Below are positions 23,566 through 34,121 of a stretch of DNA of 64,000 nucleotides, piece by piece. The position numbers and the translations under genes are program-made. This DNA comes from Theristus sp. LFF4_11. Lineage: Eukaryota; Nematoda; Chromadorea; Monhysterida; Xyalidae. The stretch spans positions 124,001 to 188,000 of the forward strand of contig JASANC010001461.1 of NCBI GenBank assembly GCA_030248135.1, given 5' to 3'. Within the stretch, counting starts at the first letter, position 1. Each line of letters opens with the position of its first letter. The notes under the pieces are model-generated. The model saw nothing but the letters and a program-made list of their open reading frames with translations. It ran no database searches and was not told the DNA's origin.

Positions 23566-24908
23566 CAGTAGCGAAAGTGCGGGGGGGTGGGGGGGGGGGT
23601 CCACCCCCCCCTCAGCCGAAAATCCTGCCCGTGCACGGGCAGATACCCGTGTACCCCTACCCCCCTCCCCCCCTTTACCTCGACACGGGTACTAGACTCC
23701 ACCCACCCCCCTCCGCGAGAAAACACGGGATCGCACCCCCCCCCTCACGGTGGTCAATCTCATCTCAATTTTTTCCAAAAATACCGTAATTTTTGCATTT
23801 TTCTTGACGTTTGTGTCTGTCCCTGCATAGATTTTGTTGTTTCTGACCAAACAAGCAGCTTGTTTGCACAAAATATTCTGTATTTTACAAGAATTTCTGT
23901 GTTTTTCTAAGGCAAAAATTTGGTATTACCCGTGCGATCCAGTACCGAAGGCGAAAGCAAATTTTCGAGGGGGGGGTGTCGTCACGTGGGGCGTAATGCA
24001 TCATTATTAAAACAGGTGCATGTGCAGTAGCGGTGGCCCCTGCCCTTTAACACAGGAAAGAAAAAAATGCAAAAACTAAATTGATCATTTTCACCTTATA
24101 AAAAAGGCTTGGCTTAGGATTAGGATTAGGTTTAGGATTAGGAACCTACAACGACTCATTCCAAGCAACCTCTGATCAGAAATCAAAAAAATCACTTTTA
24201 AGTATGTGTACAAATCCACGTGGGGGGGGTGCCGAAAATTTTTCAGTGGGGGGGGTGTCAGTCATGGTACAGTGACACCCCCAGGCGTGGGCCATGGGGG
24301 GGGTGCACTGTTGTAGAAAATTTTCTGGGGGGGGTGCACACCCCCCACCCCACCCATGAGATTTTTTCGCTTAAATTTTGAAGGAAAAACGCTAAATTTT
24401 GCTGCAAAATCTTTGAAATTACAATGAAGAATGTCAAGTTATCATATATAAAGCTTATATTATGGACTTTAAAGACAAAAAATCATGATTTTTGAGCAAA
24501 AATTCATGATTTTTGGGTGGTCCGAGAAAATTTTTGGGGGGTGTCACTGTTACTTAGGTCCATCTAGGGGGGGGTGGGGGGGGTGTCTAGCAAATTTCGA
24601 GGGGGGGGTGTGGATGGTCCAGTGTCAGGTTTTGGGGGGTGGGTGTCGCGTGACCCCCCCACCCCCCCCCCCACGCGGAGGTCTCGGGGGCTCGGGGGGG
24701 GGGGTGTACCCCCCCCACCCCCCCTCGTCTTCGGTACTGGTGCGATCCCGTGCACCCTCCTCACGAAATTTTCTGCCAGTGCACCCCCCTCAGGAAAATT
24801 TGCTGCCCGTGCACCCCCCCCCCCCTCACCGAGAAGGCACCTGACCCCCCCTCTAAAATTAGGCAAACACCCCCCTCGGCCTCACCCGAGGTCCCGCTTT
24901 CGCTACTG
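23566..24908. mobile_element. Family C hAT-like element interrupted by family J
   Basis: The ends CAGTAGCGAAAGTGCGGG / CCCGCTTTCGCTACTG are flanked by identical 8-bp duplications CGGCGTTG (23558-23565 and 24909-24916). The untouched target is seen in the E copy near 45470. An 800-bp family-J element splits it. Confidence 0.9.
23940..24739. mobile_element. Family J hAT-like element
   Basis: The ends CAGTACCGAAG / CTTCGGTACTG are flanked by identical 8-bp duplications GTGCGATC (23932-23939 and 24740-24747) within family C. It contains poly-G blocks and a stretch of TTAGGATTAGG-like sequence near 24113-24140 shared with family H. Confidence 0.85.
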
Positions 24909-24983
24909 CGGCGTTGCCCATCAACAACAACGTGAACCGGTGCGTTTTCTATCTGCTGAAGTATTCAAGAAAGTAGAAATTGT

Positions 24984-25231
24984 CGCGTCCGTGGCGTAGC
25001 GGTAGAACTTCGGCCTACAGTTCTGTAGGTACCGGGTTCGAACCTCGCTGTGGACAAGACATACTCGTGGAAAATTAGAGTGACCAAAGAACATCTAATG
25101 GTCTACTCCCTCCTGAGCCGAGGGTAAAATTGGGCTCGGGGCAGTATTGCCCGTCTCCGCCGGAGTTTGGTACCTTCGGGTTTCCGGAACCGGCGCGCGT
25201 ATAATTAAATTAAATTAAATTAAATTAAATT
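24984..25231 (+). mobile_element. tRNA-derived SINE
   Basis: The head is tRNA-like: GTCCGTGGCGTAGCGG carries a pol III A box (TGGCGTAGCGG) and GGGTTCGAACC is a good B box 40 bases on, with GTCCGTG pairing to TGTGGAC through wobble pairs. The anticodon arm does not give a clean 7-base loop, so this is not a working tRNA. A 3' body of about 140 bp (GAGCCGAGGGTAAAATTGGG) ends in a (TTAAA)n-type tail. It lies inside family E, whose host sequence AAGTA appears on both sides as a short target duplication. Confidence 0.82.
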
Positions 25232-25686
25232 TAAGTACTGTGGAACACAGAAAAATCATTTGGAACGAGAACCACGACCTGGGTTTGGATCCACATGCTG
25301 CAAAAGGTAGGTCCAAATTGACGTCGGAGGCTCATTTTTGGTTGGCACGTTTTATGATTTTACGCTCCAGTTAACTCACGCTCCAAATTGGATGTTCTCG
25401 AACTCACGCTTCAGAGTTGTGATGGAGTGAGGGGTGGGGAGGTGGGGGTAGGGGTTTAGCAAACGTTTGGGGGTGGGGGGGGGTTTCGTTTGGCAATACC
25501 CCACTTTTATAGAACTGACAACTGACCACAGTTTATAGAACAACTGAGGTACTCTACAAACCTGCAACATTTCTGCTGCACAGTAGGACTGGGAACCAAA
25601 AATTCATTGGAACAAAACAAAAGTGCGCCGGATTGGGAACCAAAAATTCATTAGAACAAAAGTGCGCCGCCGTCTGGCAAAAAAAG

Positions 25687-28091
25687 ATGCGTGTGGCAAT
25701 TATTGGCGCCGGTGCAGCTGGGCTGTGTGCTGCGCGGCATTCGACTCGGCTGATTGCAAACTTGGATAAACTTGTGGTCTTCGAACAAACGGAGAACGTC
25801 GGTGGAACTTGGGTGTACACGAGCAAGACAGGCACGGACGCGCACGGATTGCCCATACATTCCAGCATGTATAGAGATATGAGGTAGGGGTAGGGCTCTT
25901 AACGAATTAGAAACAATTTCCCTAATATGCTCTAAAACCTTGTTTTTTGCACAACTTTTAGAAATATCAAGCTGGTCAGTGGTCAGCTATGTTTCAGTAT
26001 AGCTGGGCTGGGGGATAATTAGTGACGCTTTGTTAATGTTCAGCACCTCTTTCTACAGGACCAACATTCCGAAAGAGGCGATGCAGTTTCCTGACTTTGC
26101 GTTCAAGCAAACGAGCAGCCGAGACTCGTTCGTGTCGCATTCGATGGTGCTCGACTACTTGCAACGATATGCCGCAAATTTTGATATCATGAAATTCATC
26201 CGGGTATTCTGAACTGTTTTGTTAAATCAGTTAAATCATTCATTTTATGTGTCAACAAAACAGACAAGGGTAATTTCACCAGCTTTGTTTGTTCAGTTTA
26301 ATACGCACGTGAAGAAGATTCGCAGAAACGAGTTGGCAGAATGCTGGACGGTAACGTCGCATTCGTTGTTGGAAAATCGGTGCACGGACGAACAGTTCGA
26401 TGCCGTGTTTGTCTGCAATGGGTAAGTTGTTGCTGTTTGTAACTGGCCATTTTGTTCTGTGTTCTTGGCAGCACACACACAACCTGAAATTGGAAACGTC
26501 AGACACTACTTTCAACCGAAGCTGCCGAAGATCGCCGGATCCGAAGAGTACAAGTGCAAACTGGTGTTGCACAGTCACGACTATCGTCACAATGAGCCGT
26601 TCGCTGGCATGAACGTTGCGGTGCTCGGCGCTGGCCCATCTGGCATTGACATTGCCATTGAGCTCGCGGACGTGTGCCCGGTGGTGAGTGCAGTGATCAG
26701 TGCTCGCAGTGTCGATCGTACTTTTTTCAATCATGGGATCCATTGATCACACTCCCATCATTTGATTTGAACGAGTTCCGTTTGCATGACTTACGTTCGG
26801 CATAATTTAGCGCTCAGCCAATCCTTGTGCAGTTTCTGCGGACTTTTCCCATTCCACGAACCCTTAAAATTTGGTGACTGATTGCAAATTTTAATGGTCA
26901 AAATCAGTTGTCAAACTGAAATTCACACTCGAACAGCACATTGAGACAAGTCGGATTGTTTGCGTTTTGCTCGAGCATGATCACATGCCATGTCAGGTGT
27001 ACCTGTGTCACAAAGGCGGCCCGCTGCGTGGGCGACTGCCCGCGAACGTACAGCAGATGGGCGCGTTCGCGACGATGACCAGCGATCGCATCCTGCTCAC
27101 AGACGGCCAACCGATCACTCCACAGGCGATCGTCTACTGCACCGGCTACGATTACGCGTTTCCATTCTTCGACGCCGCCACACTGCCGCTGCACGTCGCC
27201 GACGGCCGCGTCCGCCCGCTCTACCAGCATCTCATCCACATCGAACACCCGCAACTCATTTTCGTCGGCATCTGCGCTCGTATCGTGCCGTTTCCGAATT
27301 TCGACGTTCAAGTGCAGTTCGCGTGTCGTTTGGTGCGTCACTCGGTCCAGTTGTTTTTTTAATGAAACACTGGTTTTTTTGAGAAGCCAACGGGGATAGG
27401 GCTCGAATTTTCTTTAAACTTACAAAAAAATTAAATCGGGATTTGTAAATTTTTTATAAACATAAATATGGTCTATTTTTTTAAACATGTCCCACTGAAA
27501 TGACGTCATGTGCCGCCAAACATGCGCTTGTCGTTCACAGCAAACCAGATTTTCCGTTTAGCCCATTTCTTCCCGTAAACAAATGGTAAATGTCGAATCA
27601 GTCACACCAAACTGAAATTTTAGTGCCTGTACTTTGACAAACGGGCGTTTTTAAATAAAATGACGTCACCTTAGTCCGGACACGTTTGAATAAATCCACA
27701 ATACATAAATACATAAACATAAAAACATTTATAATACAATAAAGAATGATCATATTCTTCTGACGATCATTAATTGAATGAGTTTCAGTTGAATGGCGCC
27801 GTAAAGCTGACGAAGGAGGAAATGTACCAGTGGGAGGCGGACGACTTTGAGCGTCGCACGAAGCAGCTCGGCTGGCATGAACGCTTCGCGCACTGGCTCG
27901 GTTCCGCTCAATGGGACTACTGCAGAACACTGGCGCACGTCGGCAACTTCACGTATCCCATCGCACTGGCGGCTGAGCGCTTGCACGAATACACGTGGCA
28001 CACGAAGACCGATCTGGTGGCATACAAACACAGAAAGTATGTGCTCTTGGACGAGGAACAGTTTGAGGACGTCACTGACGGTGATGCTTAG
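25687..28091 (+). CDS. Flavin-containing monooxygenase (FMO)
   Basis: Exons: 25687-25883, 26059-26203, 26297-26421, 26472-26683, 26997-27332 and 27789-28091, giving about 440 residues, usual for compact FMOs. FMOs use FAD, NADPH and O2 to oxygenate nitrogen and sulfur centres. The FAD Rossmann motif IIGAGAAG is at residues 5-12, the block VLHSHDYRHNEPF precedes the NADPH motif VLGAGPSGIDIA, and VYCTGYDYAFPF is the late FMO signature. No C-terminal membrane anchor is visible, so it may be soluble. Exons 1-3 and 4-6 are each in phase, but the exon 3/4 junction is not: exon 3 ends two bases into a codon and exon 4 supplies two before the next frame, next to a CA repeat. This is either an error in the sequence, a polymorphic slip or a real lesion. 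Decayed family-A sequence sits in intron 1. Confidence 0.9.
27475..27701 (-). repeat. Dispersed repeat F, copy 1
   Basis: A segment of about 225 bp containing GTCCCACTGAAATGACGTCA and CGGACACGTTTGAATAAATC lies in the last intron of the FMO gene. It recurs in the opposite orientation at 41447-41672 with about 85-90% identity by eye. No open frame or clear terminal repeat was seen. Confidence 0.75.
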
Positions 28092-31000
28092 CAGGACTTG
28101 GTGGTTTGTCCAGTTGCTGCTCGTGGTTGGCAAGGACTCTACCGTTTGATATGGTACTTCGTTGTTATTCTCGGTGCTCTTATCACCACTGTGGTGGTTT
28201 AGTTCCAACAGTATTTACAATCAGTTCTGCACGTCTGTGATTTTGTCACTTGTTCTAGCTGGTGCTTTATGACCGTTGCTCTTTTTGTACTATGTTCTCT
28301 CCATTTGGCAAAAAGTGTCTGTCTGAAAAATTAAGTGTTTTATTGAGAGTTTTATTTGCTAATGCTGTAGGCGTTTTGAGAGATGGGATTTTCGAGTACG
28401 TTGAACACGACGCCGTTGTGTACCGATTTTCTTACTTTTGGCAACGGCAGCTTGTAGACAATCAGAAAAAAATGTTGACAAGTTCCGACGCAACAGTTTG
28501 ATGTAAAAAGTTTGCAATCAAACGACATGAAGGTGTTTCGTTTGCACGCATATTTAAGAAAGGTGGTTCCTTCATTTTCAGTTTGCAGGCCTCGAATTTT
28601 CGGCCGCGTCTGGTTTTCGCACACGATTTTATTCACGGCGTTTCGATCAAGTGAGATCAAGATAGGATGAGATGAAATTTTTAAGAATACCACACATTTC
28701 ATTCCATGAATTCAATTTTGTATCACAAAAAAACGCTGCGGATCTTCCGCCACTGCCAATTACGGTGATAACAACGACCCATTTGACCAATTCAAATAGG
28801 GATAGGGCCGCTCTTTATTTCATCGGTACAGCTGAAAATGAGAACGTAATTACTAATAATCACCAGTGTCTTTCTCAGAGTATCAACAAGCAACAATGAA
28901 TATCTCCTGTAGCCGGCATAATGATTGCTTTATTGTGTTCACTGGCATGCTAGAATGTACTGCTAATAATCTTTAATTATAATCGTGTATCTAGCTGTAA
29001 TCAGTCTTGTTATTCATTCAATTTTCTCATAAGGAGCGGTTCCGAATATTCGTGGCGCAGTAGCAGCTGCCGATTGGCTGTGTGCGTACCTCCACAGTGT
29101 GCGTGCGTGGCATGCCGGATATGTTGGCCAGATTATCTATACACACGCTTCAATCGTGCTAATCAACTAATCATCAATATACACATTCAACCATGAACAA
29201 TACAGCAATCAATAATGACAAACATTCGCGATATGCTATTCTCGCTTTCGTAGTCAACCTTCTTTTGTGCCTTCTAAAGATCACCGCTTCAGAAAGCTTG
29301 TGGAACCTGTGTATGCTTGTGTGTTTGCGGTCGTAGTGAAATGATCGCGAACACGATTTCGCAAATTACGAACCTTTGGACGTATGATCTCTTCATGGTG
29401 CGCATAGCGCCTAAATGGTTGTACTACAGTTATTGGCATTTTTATCAGCTTAGCTATCGCTCACTCGCATATATCAAATCGCATATTGAAATATATTACG
29501 ACGGTGTGGTGGCCGACCGTAATTAGTTGTGCATTCAAATCTCAATTAGCCACAAATTAACGAGTGGCAACACACAAACAAGCAACGCTCTGATTGGATA
29601 CATATTGCAGCAAAGGCACTGCGGGGCCGCGCTGCTAATTTGGATTTTATTATGAATTAATCTAGTCCGGTATTATTTAAAAATATGCGTGTACACACGA
29701 ATGTTGTTGTTGTTGTTTTTCATCGTTCGTGTGCATGTACGAAATTCAAAAGCTTTAATAAGAGAATAATGAATTGACAACTAGGTAGACAGACTCACAT
29801 GCTAGCGTGGAAACGTGCTAGCTTTTTAAAGGTGATCCTGAAGCCGCCAGGTAAACTTTTGTTGAGACATGTACAATATCTTAACCGGACTGTTCAGGTT
29901 CAGACTATCTGCGCACGTCTTACCCACAAGATAATTCAATCAACCTTTTTTCAGACATCCATGCCATCTCGTGTTTAGCTTCTCATGTTGTTCGTTACCC
30001 GCTCTCAATTATTTGATCACACGTTTTTGTATGTTAAAATTTTGTTTATTTTGCACTTACGTCGTTAATTCAGGAGAAATACTTTTTCTTCGACTCTGTC
30101 ACCGTTCTTCTCCAGGCTAAATGGTTCATTGACCCATTGTAGTTCCATAAAAATTAAACCATCATAAATGCTCCTTTTCTGTGGTTCATTTTTAGAATTG
30201 AAAATGGCCTTCTGCAAAGACCAAAACGTCAGACTGAGCTTTCTTCAGTATGCTTAGCCAACAAATGTGACACAATACGTTTTTTTCTAATACGCGTTCA
30301 GATGAAAATGACACACTTGAAATTTCCAATTTTGACGCGCAAAGTACGTTTGAAGGCTCATTCACATGCTCTACCGACTTGTCGCAGCGACAACGGCGGC
30401 AAATGCAGTAAAAAATACACACGCGTATATACACGTGAATGAATGAACACATGCGACTAAATTCTTCTTCACGTTACTTTAAATTTTTGCTTTTTTTAAA
30501 TTCAGGTATTTTTCTCACCCGCGCTATTATTCCAATAAGTGACGCCGTTGCCGCTACGATAAGTCGTTGGAAACATGTGAATCGAGCTTCAGCAATTTAT
30601 ACCATCACATTATTGAATGAGCATTTCGCGTTTATTGCTTGAGCTTCTCTGGCTGATTGTGCCAATAAGATCTAATAAAAGTGTTTAGTATGTTGAGTGT
30701 ATTGGAAATACGAAAGGCGCACATGCAATAATAGCAATAGTTACACTTTGCCCGGGTCACGTTATTATTTGTGTTCAGTCAGTTCAGTACTCCACGGACC
30801 GCATTTAACGGCCGTTTAAGTACGGAATTAAACTTGTCAAAGACACAAACCAAAAGAAAAGAACCAAGCAAACTGCAGATTTTTGTGAGGATGCATTCAA
30901 ATTCATCTGTCATGTCGTGCAATGCACATACAGTGCTGGTTTATTTTGCCTAAACGTAATTAAATTGCGATTTCATGTAGCCTTGATTCACCCCGAGTTG

Positions 31001-34000
31001 TTGTTGTCGTTTTATTATATGGTTAGTTGAGTCCCGAGAGAAAGATGAGCTCGCTTAATGAGAACTTAATTCGCTTTCGGTGCTATGCTGCTGCGGCATT
31101 CAATTTAATAAAACGTCAATTTAATATATTGAGGACTAGGAGAGGCAGAAGAAGCAAATGGACCAAAAGCGTTTTATATATTGGTTTTGTACTGGCAGTA
31201 AATATAAAAATATTGTTACGAAATGATTACGTGCTAAATGCAATCGAATGCTTGATACAGTCAGTTTCGCTGGTTAATATATTGCATTCGCTGCCTGCAG
31301 CTGAAACACAACCGGATTCCGACAATTTCAAAGCAATAAGCGAGCAGCAAATTTTCATCAATACGGTGCCCGTGCGGCCGACAATAAGATTTCGTTTATT
31401 TTCGTTTACTTTGTTATATTCATTGCGATTTCTTTTCTCTTCAGTTTATATTGCCTTGATTGCTCCCAATCGTCGTTTCCGCAAAGACGTCATTGAAGGC
31501 AACACTGGCTGTGCTCTCAAGCAAATTACGGCTTGTCCATGCATACATGCACACCCTGTTATTACGATACACCCCACCACCCTGTGTATAACAGTTTCTC
31601 AACAAACATGATTTTTTTTAGCGCGCTTTTATATTTGATTTATCACAGTTGGCGTAATTTATTCAATGCAAGCAAATCACAGCGAATGTCGTGTCAGCTC
31701 AGCTTGCCCGATTGACTGACGATATTTGATCTGTCGTTTTTATCACAATTTACCTTTTGGTTAATCCTTCGATCTGTGTGCGTACCACAATTCCGTCATC
31801 AATAAAAATGCTAACAGTTGCAACAAAGAAGCAATTTCTACTCTAATGACTATAATAAGGAGGCTAAAACGGCTGAAGATCAAGACTGACTAGGGCCGGA
31901 CTGACCTGAAACCGCATCTAAGGTCTGTCATTTTCGGGTGGTCTATTATTTCTAGTCGTTCGCCAGATATTATACTAACTGTCCAAAATCAAGTATCCTT
32001 TATACTTTCATTGTTCAACTAATAGCCCAGGTCAACTTGTTCATTCAAAAATATGGTTTCTCGTTGTTGTTTACGGCCCACACAATGGGATAGGTATAAT
32101 GAGAAGTCGGCACGTTGTTTTTCTGGTTTCCGAAAGGAATTAAGCTCAACATAACAATTGAAAACTTGGAAACAAATAACGATTATTCAGCACACCCTAT
32201 CTTTGTGATAGTAAGTATTGATAGTCATTTCCTGCCGCGCCAATTTTCACTTCGTTTTTCATTTTCATATTGGCCGATATTTTAACCTTGTCTTCTGTAA
32301 AGTGCATGTAGGTTTACTGTATTCGCCTACCTCCCACTTATTTGAGGCAGTTTTTGACGGTGTTTAGTTGAACATAATTCGAATCGTTTTAGTTCACATT
32401 GTCGAAAACCCGATTGAAACGTGCAGCACAAATTTCCGGATTAACTATGCCGATTTCATGAAGTAAACTTATTTTTAACTCAATTTCACATTATCATTTT
32501 GGCCCGATGAATTTACACAACATATTATTGTATTTTTTTTGTGTTTTAACAACCTGTATAAATATACAGAAAGGCGCATATAATTTTGACTGAATTGGTA
32601 ATCGTTTTGCAGTAGTTTTCGTCATTGCACAAGATTATTTGAACAAAAATAATTCGGTAATGGGAGCGGGGTGGTAATAAGCATCAGGATCACACCCGGA
32701 GTGGGCGAAGCATAACTTTTGCAAAACATTCTACGCATTACGTCGAGGACGTGATTCTCACATCGTGGTTTTGGGTTAATAGTGGATTTTAGGCTGAAAA
32801 CTTGCGTACTAAATTACATACACCATCGCAATGAGCTTGATTCCTTGACTCTTCTCCTTTTGTTGTCTGTCATATTTATTCACAAGTGAAGAAAAAGATT
32901 GCGCCATGGGGCGTCATCGTGGGTAAAAATACTTGGAGTAACGGCTCTATCACTGGTGTGCTAATATAATTACCCTGGCACTGGCTCCCATTGTTTCCTT
33001 TTGGTGTCAAGTTGTTGTTGTTGTTGTTTTTCTCACTTGATTAGACAAATTAGTGAACAATTATCAATGGATGAAACTCGTAGTATCGCCTGAATTTTTC
33101 ACATTTGCAACTTGCAACTCCGTTTTTCTTTTAGAACCTCACTTTTCCAAAAAGCAGCATTTCAAATTTTCCTCTATAATCAGATTATTTGCAACAAAAT
33201 TTATTAACACGTTAGCACGCTCTAAATTATTCAGCCCAATAAAATATTTAACGAATTGAAGTAGCTAATAATAAAATAAATAAATGTGTTAATCAGACAT
33301 GTAATGCAAGCGACATTCCGCGCAAAATTAGTTACAAAATAGGTGGGCGGAGTCTGCTGCAGCCAATCATTGCAGTGCTCCGACAATATACGGAATGACC
33401 GAGTAAACATGGCAGCTTTTTTCAGGGTGCAAGGAGCGCGCGAAATTTGAATGAAAGAAAATAGACGTTCAGAAACCAACATGTGTGCCAAATTTGACGT
33501 GTTTTTTCTGACTAATGGATTCTTCGTGCTATTATGTTCATTCTTGTTCCGTTGAACACATGATTAGGAGTTATGTTGGCATTTTTGAAAAAGACAACTC
33601 CTAGTCTGCGACTGATCCCGCCTTGACGGGCTGCCTTTTTTATTCGGCCATACTGTACGCACTTGGTTACTCACTCTTTTTGTAGAGCGTTGCTGACGTG
33701 CGCCAGCGCCGGGCCGGCGGGAGGGAGGGACACGGCGTCGGCACGGCGCATCTGCAGCTCAATTGCAGTTTTCCTTGTCTAATTTTATTTGATGCGTTTT
33801 TTTACTGAATATTTAAATTTTGAATCGTTGTCGATTTAATTTCAATGTTGTGTTGTTTCAGTATCAATGTTCAAACTCAATGTTGAGCCCAACGGTTTCT
33901 ACTCTTCCACTCTTTTGTCTTTAATGTCTTTAGCTTGTGAAAAATTCAGTGGTTTCTTTCCAGTGGTCGCCAATGCCATCCATTCGCAATTATAAATTTA

Positions 34001-34121
34001 TTAACCCAAGTCATTTCCAGTTCAATTCAAGATCCCGGCAGCTATTTTAATACATTTTATTGCTGTTGACGCGTTGTAAACAACCAGCTGAAACTGACAG
34101 TTTGAAAAAACGAGTTCAAAT
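28092..34121. other. Gene-poor region upstream of the homeobox gene
   Basis: This is 6 kb with no spliced gene I can support and almost none of the poly-G elements that fill other gaps. GTT trinucleotide tracts occur at about 29703-29720 and 33013-33027. The avoidance of insertions would fit a cis-regulatory domain for the developmental gene, but that is inference. A 188-codon open frame (31045-31611) is discussed separately. Confidence 0.4.
31045..31611 (+). CDS. Unsupported 188-codon open frame, hypothetical
   Basis: An ATG-initiated open frame of 188 codons has a basic N-terminal third (FNILRTRRGRRSKWTK) followed by two or three hydrophobic stretches. No homology is recognised, codon use is AT-rich and unlike the confirmed genes, and no splice sites or AATAAA frame it. 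It is longer than expected from chance in this region, but in 64 kb one such frame could arise randomly. Confidence 0.15.
   Translation: MSSLNENLIRFRCYAAAAFNLIKRQFNILRTRRGRRSKWTKSVLYIGFVLAVNIKILLRNDYVLNAIECLIQSVSLVNILHSLPAAETQPDSDNFKAISEQQIFINTVPVRPTIRFRLFSFTLLYSLRFLFSSVYIALIAPNRRFRKDVIEGNTGCALKQITACPCIHAHPVITIHPTTLCITVSQQT

Larger units (their letters stand above)
22397..25330 (-). mobile_element. Family E repeat in reverse, interrupted three times
   Basis: Segments 22397-22589, 23417-23565, 24909-24975 and about 25232-25330 line up in order with the reverse complement of the nearly uninterrupted E copy at 44769-45875. The gaps are filled by a family-G element, a family-C element and a tRNA-derived SINE, each with its own target duplication. 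E itself has no recognisable protein. Confidence 0.82.

Noticed and set aside
24485..24999. Open frames of up to 141 codons
   Set aside because: They span the right parts of the family J and C elements, including their ends and TSDs, and consist mostly of Pro and Gly from homopolymers.
24984..25056. A functional tRNA gene
   Set aside because: The anticodon arm does not form a standard loop and the sequence continues into a SINE body and A/T-repeat tail with target duplication inside another repeat.
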